Of a stretch of 64,000 nucleotides of DNA, positions 8,860 through 16,539 are shown piece by piece. The position numbers were made by a program, and so were the translations under genes. The notes under the pieces were generated by a model that saw nothing but the letters and a program-made list of their open reading frames with translations, had not been told where the DNA came from and did no database searches. This stretch comes from Spirosoma oryzae (lineage in GTDB: Bacteria > Bacteroidota > Bacteroidia > Cytophagales > Spirosomataceae): NCBI RefSeq assembly GCF_003002825.1, contig NZ_PVTE01000016.1:1-64000 (forward strand), given 5' to 3'. How positions within the stretch are numbered: the first letter of the stretch is position 1; the number at the start of each line of letters is the position of its first letter.

Positions 8860-10017
8860 ATGGACATTTCCTATATCCTCAACGAACTGGGTGAAGAGCG
8901 CGACCAGTACTTCAACGCGATTGCGCCCCCCATTATTCAGACCAGCAACTTTACCTTCCCGAGCGTCGCGGCTATGCGGGCCGACCTTCCGTTTGAGTAC
9001 GAACGGCATTTTTATACCCGTGGCAACAACCCGACGGTGGCCATTCTGCGCAAGAAGCTGGCAGCGCTGGAAGGAACTGAAGATGCATTGGTGCTGGCCA
9101 GTGGCAGCGCGGCCATTGCGGCCGCTGTGCTGGCTAACGTACGGCAGGGCGACCACATCGTATGCGTACAGAAACCGTACAGCTGGACGCTCCGGCTCAT
9201 GCGCGACTACCTGCCCCGCTTCGGTGTGACGACTACGTTTGTCGACGGTACCGACACGGCTAATTTCGAAGCCGCCATCCGCCCCGAAACCCGGCTGATC
9301 TACCTTGAATCGCCCAATACGTTTACGTTCGAATTGCAGGACATCCGGGCCGTCGCCCAACTGGCGCGCGAACGCGGCATCCTGACGATGATCGACAACA
9401 GTCATTGTACGCCCTTGTTTCAGCGTCCGGCAGACTTGGGTGTCGATATTGTGCTGCATTCAGGATCGAAATACTACGGGGGACACTCCGACGCGATCGC
9501 GGGCGTGATCTGCGGCACGACGGCGATGATGAAACGTATTTTTTCGGGCGAATACATGACCCTCGGTGCCATCATCTCCCCACAAAATGCCTGGCTCCTG
9601 CTGCGCGGTTTACGTACGCTTCAGCTACGGGTTCAACGCTCCGACGACAGCGCCCGACAAGTCGTCGCGTTTCTGGAACAACACCCCGCTGTCCGTCGTA
9701 TCCACTTCCCGCTGGCCGACAGTCACCCGCAGATCGAACTGGCCCGGCGGCAGATGACGGGCTGCGGAGGGCTGATTACGATTGCGCTCGATACGGATGC
9801 GATTGCAACCGTCGACACTTTTGCTGATGGACTGAAACGGTTTTTACTGGGGGTATCGTGGGGTGGTCATGAGTCGCTGGTTTTTCCGGCCAGTATCGGC
9901 TACGACCCGGCTAGCGCCCCCGCCGACGAAAACTACAACCTGATCCGCCTGTACGTCGGTCTGGAAGAACCGGCAGTCCTGATCGATGACCTGCGGCAAA
10001 GCCTGGACAGTTTGTAG
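8860..10017 (+). CDS. PLP-dependent Cys/Met metabolism enzyme (cystathionine gamma-synthase/lyase type)
   Basis: This 385-residue protein is of the trans-sulfuration family. PLP contacts include SGSAAIAAA near residue 81 and D179 in MIDNSH; the Schiff-base lysine is K204 in HSGSKYYGGHSD. Family members make or break cystathionine, homocysteine or methionine derivatives. The sequence alone does not separate MetB, MetC or a methionine lyase. The start was set at ATG 8860 because the conserved N-terminus MDISYILNEL begins there; upstream codons run through the inverted repeat region. The stop codon lies inside the left arm of the next inverted repeat (10014-10114). Confidence 0.85.
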   Translation: MDISYILNELGEERDQYFNAIAPPIIQTSNFTFPSVAAMRADLPFEYERHFYTRGNNPTVAILRKKLAALEGTEDALVLASGSAAIAAAVLANVRQGDHIVCVQKPYSWTLRLMRDYLPRFGVTTTFVDGTDTANFEAAIRPETRLIYLESPNTFTFELQDIRAVAQLARERGILTMIDNSHCTPLFQRPADLGVDIVLHSGSKYYGGHSDAIAGVICGTTAMMKRIFSGEYMTLGAIISPQNAWLLLRGLRTLQLRVQRSDDSARQVVAFLEQHPAVRRIHFPLADSHPQIELARRQMTGCGGLITIALDTDAIATVDTFADGLKRFLLGVSWGGHESLVFPASIGYDPASAPADENYNLIRLYVGLEEPAVLIDDLRQSLDSL

Positions 10018-10114
10018 AGACGTGACCCTTCGCGTCTCAGCACGCGTCAGCCAGCCGGTTGCCAGTCAGTTGCCAGCCAGCCGGTTGCCGAGACGCGAAG
10101 GGTCGCGTCTCTAC
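10014..10114. repeat. 25-bp inverted repeat with CCCTTCGCGTCTC core
   Basis: Arms 10014-10038 and 10090-10114 match at 24 of 25 positions. The loop itself holds two copies of CAGCCGGTTGCC and related words. The same core, CCCTTCGCGTCTC, forms a second hairpin at 46445-46489, so this is a dispersed family. The left arm contains the stop codon of the PLP enzyme. Confidence 0.85.
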
Positions 10115-10159
10115 ATTTTCGTATTTTTACCGGTTCAAGTCTCAACGCCCTATTTACGC

Positions 10160-13153
10160 ATGCCCCGTACCCGTTTTTTTCTGCTTTTCCTGTTCACCCT
10201 GGTCCAGCTGACCGCCGTTGCACAGACCACGCCCGCATTTCTCCAACCCAATCCGCGCATCGATCGCTGGGTTGACTCGGTGTTTACGACGCTGACACCC
10301 GACGAACGAGTCGGTCAGCTTATCATGGTCGCCGGCTATTCCAACCGGACACCCGCTTACGAAGATTCGCTGGTCACGCTGGTTCGGACCTACAAACTGG
10401 GTGGTGTCGTCATGTTTCAGGGCGGACCGGTGCGGCAGGCGAAACTGACCAACCGGCTACAGGCGCTGTCGACGGTGCCGCTGCTGATCGCGATGGATGC
10501 CGAATGGGGCCTTGCCATGCGACTCGACAGCACGGTGCGTTATCCGTATCAGATGACGCTGGGAGCCATGCAGGGGCACGACTCGCTTATCTACAACATG
10601 GGCGCGGGACTGGCCAAACAGGCCCGACGACTGGGTGTACACATCAACTTTGCCCCCTCGGTCGACGTCAACAACAATCCCGGCAACCCGGTTATCAACT
10701 TTCGGTCGTTCGGTGAAAACAAGTATACCGTTGCCCGCAAAGCCCTGGCGTACATGAAAGGCATGCAGGATAACGGCCTGCTGACCACAATCAAACATTT
10801 TCCCGGTCATGGCGACACCGATACCGATTCGCACTACGACCTGCCGCTGATTGCGAAAAGCCGCGCCGAGATCGATTCGCTCGAACTCTATCCGTTCCGG
10901 CAACTGATGCAGGCGGGCGCGTCGGGCGTGATGATCGCGCACCTGAACATTCCCGCCCTCGACACGACCCGCAATCGCCCGTCGACCCTGTCGCCCGCCA
11001 TCGTCACCAACCTGTTGAAAAACGAGCTGGGCTTCAAAGGACTGATCTTTTCCGACGCCATGAACATGAAAGGCGTGACGAAGTATTACCCATCCGGGCA
11101 GGCCGACGAACTGGGTCTGGAAGCGGGTATGGACGTGCTGGAATTCACCTACGACGTCCCGGCGGCCCTCCAGCAAATCCGGCTCGGTATTGCCAGTGGG
11201 CGGCTGTCGCAGGAGTCGCTCGACGCGCGGTGCCGGAACGTACTGCGCGCCAAAGCCTGGGCCGGTCTGGACAAGTACAAGCCTGTCGTGCTCGACAATC
11301 TGGTACGCGATCTGAACCCGGCGAGTTCGGAACTGCTGAACCGGCAGATGACAGAGAAAAGCCTGACCGTCCTGAAAAACGACCGCAGCCTGTTGCCGCT
11401 GCAACGGCTCGACACGCTGCGTATCGCATCGGTAGCCGTAGAAAGCAATACCGTCACGGCCTTCCAGAAAATGGCCGCCAACTACACCAAAGTCGATTCG
11501 TTTACGATGACGTCGCAAACGCCCGACTCGCTGCTGAACACCCTGCGCGATTCACTGAAGAATTACAACCTGCTGCTTGTGGACGTTCACCTGAGCAACA
11601 TTCGCCCACCGCGCTACGGCATGCAGGCGCGTACGGCGGCACTGGTGAGTGAACTGGTGGCGACGGGGAAAGCGGTCGTTACGGTCTTCGGCAACGTCTA
11701 CTCGCTCGACAAACTGACCATGCCGAACGATACCGTTTCAAGCCGTTCCATCGAACAGGCACAAGCCATCGTGATGCCGTATCAGCTGACCAATCACACC
11801 GAAGAGTTGGCCGCGCAACTGATCTTCGGGGCCATCGGCGCAGAAGGTCGGTTGCCCGTCACGGTCAATCAGCGGTTCCGGGCGGGTGATGGGTTGAGCA
11901 TTCCGTCGCTGAACCGTATCAAATACACCATTCCCGAAGAAGTCGGTATCGACGGGGCTTACCTGACGCAGCAGGTCGATTCACTGGTCAATGTCGGGCT
12001 GGAGAAGCGGGCGTTTCCCGGCTGTGTGGTCGAGATGGCGAAAGATGGTAAGGTTATTTTCCAGAAGGCTTACGGCACGCACGTCTACGATGCCTCGCTC
12101 GGTGGCGACCCCGTTCCCGACAAGGTAGACGACCTCTTCGATCTGGCGTCGGTGACGAAGGTCAGCACCTCTACCCCCGCCCTCATGCAACTGGTCGACG
12201 CGGGCAAGTTCAACCTCGACGGTAAGATGGCCGACTACCTGCCAAGCTACAAAAAGTCGAACAAAGCTGACCTCGTCTGGCGTGACGTACTGACACATCA
12301 GGCCCGGCTGAAAGCCTGGATTCCGTTCTGGCAGTCGACCAAAAACCCCGACGGTACGTGGAAGCCGAAGACGTTCCAGGACGAGAAATCGAACCGCTAC
12401 CCAATCGTCGTGACCGACAGTCTGTTCGAGTTCAAAAACTACCCGCAGACGATTTTCGAACAGATTCGCGATTCGCCACTCAACGCCAAGAAAGAGTACG
12501 TCTATTCCGACCTGTCGTTTTACCTCTACCCACAGATCGTAAAACGCCTGACGAAAACACCGTTTGAGGATTACCTGAAGAAAAACATCTATCAGCCACT
12601 CGGCGCTTATACATTGACGTACAACCCCATGCGCTTCTACTCGCGGGATCGCATCGTACCGACCGAGTATGATTCGCTGTTCCGGAAAACGCTGATCTGG
12701 GGCCGCGTTCACGACGAGGGAGCGGCCATGCTCGACGGCTTATCGGGTCACGCGGGTCTGTTCGGAACGGCCAACGATTTGATGAAACTGATCGAACTGT
12801 ACCGGCGTGGAGGTACCTACGCAGGCAAGCAGTACATCGCGAAGAAAACACTGGACGAGTTCACCCGGTATCAGTTTCCTGAGCTGGGTAACCGGCGCGG
12901 CATTGGCTTCGAAAAACCGTCGTTCACCTATACGGGCAACGCCCCCCGGTCGGCGTCGAAAAACAGTTTCGGTCACTCGGGTTTCACGGGTACCTTCGTT
13001 TGGGTTGAACCCGACTATAACCTGTCGTACGTGTTCTTGTCGAACCGTGTTTACCCGACGCGTAACAACAACCTGATCAGCTCGCTGAACACCCGCACCT
13101 ACGTCGCTGAAGCCCTCTACCGGGCCACCAAGCGCGGACTACGGCCAAACTAA
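10160..13153 (+). CDS. Exported fusion: GH3 beta-N-acetylhexosaminidase plus beta-lactamase-like serine hydrolase
   Basis: This 997-residue protein has a signal peptide (residues 1-21). Residues about 30-385 form a glycoside hydrolase family 3 domain of the NagZ type, with KHFPGHGDT (about 212-220) and the nucleophile-region SDAMN (about D299). A GH3 C-terminal-like region follows. Residues about 610-997 form a class C beta-lactamase/penicillin-binding-like domain with SVTK (S664, K667), a YSDL tyrosine near 782 and HSG near 938. NagZ enzymes remove GlcNAc from muropeptides, and the serine hydrolase domain may act on peptides or esters. The fusion points to wall recycling outside the inner membrane. 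ATG 10160 begins the signal peptide; the frame upstream crosses the repeat. Confidence 0.9.
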   Translation: MPRTRFFLLFLFTLVQLTAVAQTTPAFLQPNPRIDRWVDSVFTTLTPDERVGQLIMVAGYSNRTPAYEDSLVTLVRTYKLGGVVMFQGGPVRQAKLTNRLQALSTVPLLIAMDAEWGLAMRLDSTVRYPYQMTLGAMQGHDSLIYNMGAGLAKQARRLGVHINFAPSVDVNNNPGNPVINFRSFGENKYTVARKALAYMKGMQDNGLLTTIKHFPGHGDTDTDSHYDLPLIAKSRAEIDSLELYPFRQLMQAGASGVMIAHLNIPALDTTRNRPSTLSPAIVTNLLKNELGFKGLIFSDAMNMKGVTKYYPSGQADELGLEAGMDVLEFTYDVPAALQQIRLGIASGRLSQESLDARCRNVLRAKAWAGLDKYKPVVLDNLVRDLNPASSELLNRQMTEKSLTVLKNDRSLLPLQRLDTLRIASVAVESNTVTAFQKMAANYTKVDSFTMTSQTPDSLLNTLRDSLKNYNLLLVDVHLSNIRPPRYGMQARTAALVSELVATGKAVVTVFGNVYSLDKLTMPNDTVSSRSIEQAQAIVMPYQLTNHTEELAAQLIFGAIGAEGRLPVTVNQRFRAGDGLSIPSLNRIKYTIPEEVGIDGAYLTQQVDSLVNVGLEKRAFPGCVVEMAKDGKVIFQKAYGTHVYDASLGGDPVPDKVDDLFDLASVTKVSTSTPALMQLVDAGKFNLDGKMADYLPSYKKSNKADLVWRDVLTHQARLKAWIPFWQSTKNPDGTWKPKTFQDEKSNRYPIVVTDSLFEFKNYPQTIFEQIRDSPLNAKKEYVYSDLSFYLYPQIVKRLTKTPFEDYLKKNIYQPLGAYTLTYNPMRFYSRDRIVPTEYDSLFRKTLIWGRVHDEGAAMLDGLSGHAGLFGTANDLMKLIELYRRGGTYAGKQYIAKKTLDEFTRYQFPELGNRRGIGFEKPSFTYTGNAPRSASKNSFGHSGFTGTFVWVEPDYNLSYVFLSNRVYPTRNNNLISSLNTRTYVAEALYRATKRGLRPN

Positions 13154-13190
13154 CGGTTACCGTCGCTTTCGTAGATAAATACGGCTAACC

Positions 13191-13231
13191 GTAGCGTCTA
13201 ATATGCAACAACGTTGCATATTAGACGCTAC
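13191..13231. promoter_or_regulatory. 41-bp palindrome with TGCAAC-N3-GTTGCA core upstream of the His-heptad lipoprotein
   Basis: Arms 13191-13209 and 13213-13231 are perfect 19-base reverse complements around AAC, with the core TGCAACAACGTTGCA at 13204-13218. A TAnnTTTG minus-7 element (TACCTTTG, 13229-13236) touches its right end, so a bound protein would block the promoter. The same core lies upstream of the genes at 22816 and 24457. It could also act as a terminator for the upstream hydrolase, but no T tract follows directly. Confidence 0.7.
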
Positions 13232-13261
13232 CTTTGTTTGTACCAATCACGAAAATGATCC

Positions 13262-13762
13262 ATGAAAACACTATTCGTACGTATCCCGGTTGCGCTGCTG
13301 GCTACCAACCTGCTTGTATCGTCCTGTAAATCGGATAACAAAAATTCCGAAGCGCATCGGGGGCTTGTCGCCGAGCATGCTACGCTGGAGGCTAACCACG
13401 AAAAGATGGAGGCCACCCATCACGATATGGAAGCCGAGCATGAGAAGCTGAAGGCTGCGCATGACTCGCTACCGGAGGCCTTCGCCGATCACAAAACGCT
13501 GGAAGCTAATCACGAGAAGTTACTGGCGGAGCACGCGCAGATCGTTGCCCGCCATGAAGAAATGATGAAGCAACATGCCGAGCTGGAAGCCAAGCACGAG
13601 AAAGGCGAGGTATCGGACGAGCAGATGGCGAAAGATCACGAGAAAATGAAAGCCGAAGACGATCAGATGATGCTGGAAGACAAACACATGGCTGACGAGG
13701 AAGCGCAGATGGTGAAAGACCACGAAAAAATGATGGCCGACCACAAAGCAGGCAAAAAGTAA
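13262..13762 (+). CDS. Lipoprotein with histidine at nearly every heptad: putative metal-binding coiled coil
   Basis: This 166-residue protein has a lipoprotein signal ending LLVSSC (C22). The rest is a continuous Glu/Lys/Ala-rich helix. Histidines stand at 32, 39, 46, 53, 60 and 67, then after a proline (P71) at 77, 84, 91, 98, 105, 112, 126, 154 and 161. So 15 of 17 His residues lie on one heptad position in two registers. Leu, Ile or Met lies three residues after most of them (L42, M49, M56, L63, L80, L87, I94, M101, L108). One core position would be His and the other hydrophobic. Metal binding is inferred from this and from the palindromic operator 44 bases upstream, which is shared with a COG0523 GTPase. 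No named family is recognised. A clear intrinsic terminator follows. Confidence 0.85.
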   Translation: MKTLFVRIPVALLATNLLVSSCKSDNKNSEAHRGLVAEHATLEANHEKMEATHHDMEAEHEKLKAAHDSLPEAFADHKTLEANHEKLLAEHAQIVARHEEMMKQHAELEAKHEKGEVSDEQMAKDHEKMKAEDDQMMLEDKHMADEEAQMVKDHEKMMADHKAGKK

Positions 13763-13783
13763 TAGCTGCGACACGCTGGCAAA

Positions 13784-13817
13784 GCCGCATCACTGCTCAG
13801 GTGATGCGGCTCTTTTT
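13784..13817 (+). terminator. Intrinsic terminator
   Basis: The stem GCCGCATCAC / GTGATGCGGC with a 7-base loop is followed by TCTTTTTATTT. It ends the transcript of the His-heptad lipoprotein. Confidence 0.9.
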
Positions 13818-13865
13818 ATTTGTAGCCACTCTTTTAGCTGTTTTTGTAAAAAAGTTAAGAAAAAA

Positions 13866-13920
13866 TTGACCTAGTAATTTTTTCTTCTACATTTGTAGAA
13901 GAACTTCTATTTTTATAGAA
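13866..13920 (+). promoter_or_regulatory. BlaI-type promoter/operator for the blaI-M56 operon
   Basis: TTG at 13866-13868, a 19-base spacer and TACATTTG at 13888-13895 give a textbook Bacteroidota promoter. The minus-7 element lies inside the 16-base palindrome TTCTACATTTGTAGAA (13885-13900), whose centre matches the BlaI/MecI consensus TACANNTGTA. A second dyad, TTCTATTTTTATAGAA (13905-13920), begins exactly 20 bases later and abuts the start codon at 13922. Two operators two helical turns apart fit cooperative autorepression. Confidence 0.85.
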
Positions 13921-13921
13921 A

Positions 13922-14293
13922 ATGAAACTAACGGCGGCTGAAGAGGTATTGATGCATCACCTATGGGAATCGGGCAAGGCCTTTATGAAAGACATCCTCG
14001 ATGCCTACGACGATCCCAAACCCGCGACGACCACGGTGGCAACACTGCTGAAGCGGCTAATCGACAAGGGCGCTATCAGCTATAAAGAGTACGGAAATTC
14101 ACGGGAGTATTACCCGCTGGTTGCTCGTGACGCGTATTCCCGTACGCAGGTCAGTGGGCTGATTCGAAATTTTTTCAACAACTCATCGGCGCAGTTCGCG
14201 TCCTTTTTCGCATCCGAAACGGACTTGTCGGCGGATGAACTGGAAACACTCAAGACGATTGTCGAACAGGAAATTCAAAAGCGAAAAGCATGA
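13922..14293 (+). CDS. BlaI/MecI/CopY-family transcriptional repressor
   Basis: This 123-residue winged-helix protein starts MKLTAAEEVLMHHLWESG. It has a recognition-helix region KPATTTVATLLKRL (about residues 38-51) and the family's wing KGAISYKEYGNSREYYPL. Family members repress beta-lactamase or copper genes. They are released when the partner membrane protease (BlaR1/MecR1 type) cuts them. The next gene encodes such a partner and overlaps this one by four bases (ATGA). The palindromes directly upstream indicate autorepression. Confidence 0.9.
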   Translation: MKLTAAEEVLMHHLWESGKAFMKDILDAYDDPKPATTTVATLLKRLIDKGAISYKEYGNSREYYPLVARDAYSRTQVSGLIRNFFNNSSAQFASFFASETDLSADELETLKTIVEQEIQKRKA

Positions 14294-15693
14294 TCCTCTA
14301 CGGTCTGAAGTCCATCCTTATGCTATCGGTGCTGGTCATTGCCTATAAGCTGTTGCTGGAAAACGAAACCATGCATCGGTTTAAGCGGGGGTATCTGCTG
14401 GCGAGTCTGCTGCTCGCGGTGGTCGGGCCGCTACTGTCGTTTCCGGTGACAGTTCAATCCAACTTTGTCCCACCAACACCGTTACCGGTATCGGTTGTAG
14501 CCCAGTTTGAGCCCACCCGTGTTATGTTACCCGCCGGCGCGGTAGCCGCTCCCCCAACCGACCATTCGCCCGATCTGTGGCTGCTGGTATACGGGGCGGT
14601 CACAGCGGTACTGCTTATCCGGCTCGTCCGTAATCTAGCCAGTATCGTTTACCGAATTCGTCAGTTCCCAACCGTTCGTCATGCCGAGGCTACAGTCGTT
14701 TTGCTACCAGCGACTACGCGTCCGCATACCTTTCTTCATTACCTCTTTATCGGTCAGACCGACTACGAGAAGCAGGGAATTGAGCCCGAACTGTTCACGC
14801 ATGAACTCACCCATATCCGGCAACAGCACTCGGTCGACATCCTGTTCGTTGAGCTGATTAGCTGCTTCTATTGGTTCAATCCGGCCCTTTTCTTCGTACG
14901 CCGGGCGATGCGACTCAATCACGAGTTTCTGGCCGACCAATCGGTCAACACCCAGCACCAGAATGTCGTCCGGTACCAGCAATTGCTACTGAGCAGGCTG
15001 ACGCCCACGAAGCCCGTCTTTTTAACCAGTGCTTTCACCTTTCAAACCGCTAAACAACGCTTGATTATGATGACCAAATGCACGTCTCCCCTGCGGGCTG
15101 GTTTTGCCGTCGGTGCAGCCGCTACCTTGTTTCTGCTACTCACACTGGCCGCTGGACTCCAATCGGTGGCTCAGGTAACGAAGTCCGTTTCTGAAGAATC
15201 AACCGGTACAGTCACGAAGGCAAAAGTGCCGACCGATTCGATGACGCTGGAACAGCGCTACAGCGATAAACTGGTCATGACCTGGCCTAAGGCTAACGGA
15301 AACTTCCCCAGGAAACAGGTCATGAAGCGGTTTTCTGATTTGTCGGAAGCTGAGAAGAAAAAAGTGTTTTTTGTTCCTCCTCTAGCCGCCAAGACGCCGA
15401 CAAATGCGCAGTTTGAGGACTGGAAGAATCCAAAACGGTTTGGTATCTGGCTGGATGGCAAACACATCAAAAACAGCGATCTTAACAAATACAAGCCCAG
15501 TGATATTGCTTCGTTTATGGGAAGTTACGTGCACAAAAATGCCCGGCAGCCGCAAGGCTATTTATACCAGTTTAGCTTAATGACGCACAAGGAATACGAA
15601 CGCTATCTGAAGGAACAAACCGAATCACCCTTCTTGGTTGTTTTAGAGAGTAAGCCCAAGCCGAAGACCGTTTGGGTAGAGCCAAAGCAATAA
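14290..15693 (+). CDS. BlaR1-like M56-family membrane metalloprotease/sensor
   Basis: This 467-residue protein has N-terminal membrane segments (about residues 5-20, 32-52 and 95-112). It has the gluzincin motif HELTHIRQQH (about 172-181) with ELISCFYWFNP in the next helix, and a further membrane segment near 273-297. The C-terminal 170 residues are periplasmic, are not a penicillin-binding domain and match no family I can name. In the BlaR1/MecR1 model, ligand binding outside activates the protease, which cleaves the BlaI-like repressor. The signal sensed here is unknown because the usual beta-lactam sensor domain is missing. The ATGA overlap with the repressor shows translational coupling. 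Confidence 0.86.
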   Translation: MILYGLKSILMLSVLVIAYKLLLENETMHRFKRGYLLASLLLAVVGPLLSFPVTVQSNFVPPTPLPVSVVAQFEPTRVMLPAGAVAAPPTDHSPDLWLLVYGAVTAVLLIRLVRNLASIVYRIRQFPTVRHAEATVVLLPATTRPHTFLHYLFIGQTDYEKQGIEPELFTHELTHIRQQHSVDILFVELISCFYWFNPALFFVRRAMRLNHEFLADQSVNTQHQNVVRYQQLLLSRLTPTKPVFLTSAFTFQTAKQRLIMMTKCTSPLRAGFAVGAAATLFLLLTLAAGLQSVAQVTKSVSEESTGTVTKAKVPTDSMTLEQRYSDKLVMTWPKANGNFPRKQVMKRFSDLSEAEKKKVFFVPPLAAKTPTNAQFEDWKNPKRFGIWLDGKHIKNSDLNKYKPSDIASFMGSYVHKNARQPQGYLYQFSLMTHKEYERYLKEQTESPFLVVLESKPKPKTVWVEPKQ

Positions 15694-15718
15694 ACAACGC
15701 TGTCGTGACACCGACGTA

Positions 15719-16420
15719 TCAAACAGTTTGCAGGTAGATCGCTTCGAGCTCATTGGCGGTCAGGTCGGCGGCTGGCAGCGTTTCGACCAGGTGGCCCGCC
15801 CGCATGATGCCGATATGCGTACCAACTTCCTTGGAGCGGAAGATATCGTGCGTAGCCATCAGTATGGCGGTTCCGTCGGCGCTAAGCTGGGTCAGGAGTT
15901 CCGAGAATTCGTTGCTGGCTTTGGGATCGAGACCGCTGGTCGGTTCGTCGAGCAGCAGCACCTTCGCCTGCTTGGCAAGCGCAATGGCAATGCCCACTTT
16001 CTGGCGCATCCCTTTCGAATAGCCACCCAGCGACCGCGTGTGGGCGTCGGCCTGCAAACCCGCCCGCAGCAACAGGCTGCGTAGTTCGTCGGTCGACAGC
16101 GCAAAGCCAGCCAGCGAGGCAAAGAAATCCAGGTTTTCCAGTCCGCTCAGGTTTGGATACAACAGCACCGTTTCGGGGAGGTAAGCCAGGTATTTCTTTG
16201 TTTCCTGCCCATGGTCGGCGACGGTCAACCCGTTGACGAGGGCCTGCCCCGACGTGGGTTGCAAAAAGCCCAGAAACAGGTTGATCGTCGTCGTTTTACC
16301 GGCCCCGTTCTGCCCCAGCAGACAGAAAATTTCGCCGGGCGCAACGGTCAGATTCAGCCCGTCGAGCGCGGGGGGGGCATCGGGTGCGTATCGCTTGGTG
16401 AGGTTTATCGCTTGTAGCAT
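15719..16420 (-). CDS. ABC transporter ATP-binding subunit (ABC-2/DUF3526-associated)
   Basis: This 233-residue protein has Walker A GQNGAGKTT (36-44), signature GGYSKGMRQKVG, Walker B LLLDEPTSGLDP and the switch histidine in ATHD. It is the last gene of a minus-strand series with two DUF3526 permeases (16540 and 18675) and a TonB receptor (20247). ATPases of this subgroup pair with ABC-2 permeases such as NosFY. Together they probably form one heterotrimeric inner-membrane transporter. A hairpin of another repeat family lies in the 119-base gap to the permease, so expression may be attenuated or uncoupled there. Confidence 0.88.
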   Translation of the reverse strand: MLQAINLTKRYAPDAPPALDGLNLTVAPGEIFCLLGQNGAGKTTTINLFLGFLQPTSGQALVNGLTVADHGQETKKYLAYLPETVLLYPNLSGLENLDFFASLAGFALSTDELRSLLLRAGLQADAHTRSLGGYSKGMRQKVGIAIALAKQAKVLLLDEPTSGLDPKASNEFSELLTQLSADGTAILMATHDIFRSKEVGTHIGIMRAGHLVETLPAADLTANELEAIYLQTV

Positions 16421-16440
16421 ATCAGTTTTGCTAGTTATTT

Positions 16441-16529
16441 TCTGTCATCCCGACACCAGGAGGGATCTTCGGTAGCTAGCCAAAAATACCATTCTACCGA
16501 AGATTCCTCGCAGGCTCGGAATGACAGAA
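16441..16529. repeat. Inverted repeat of the TGTCATTCCGAG...GGATCTTCGG type
   Basis: The arms at about 16441-16475 and 16494-16529 pair imperfectly (CTGTCATCCCGA with TCGGAATGACAG; ATCTTCGGTAG with CTACCGAAGAT). Repeats with this text occur in intergenic regions of many Bacteroidota genomes, to my knowledge. It lies between the ABC permease stop side and the ATPase start. Confidence 0.8.
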
Positions 16530-16539
16530 ACGTCTACTC

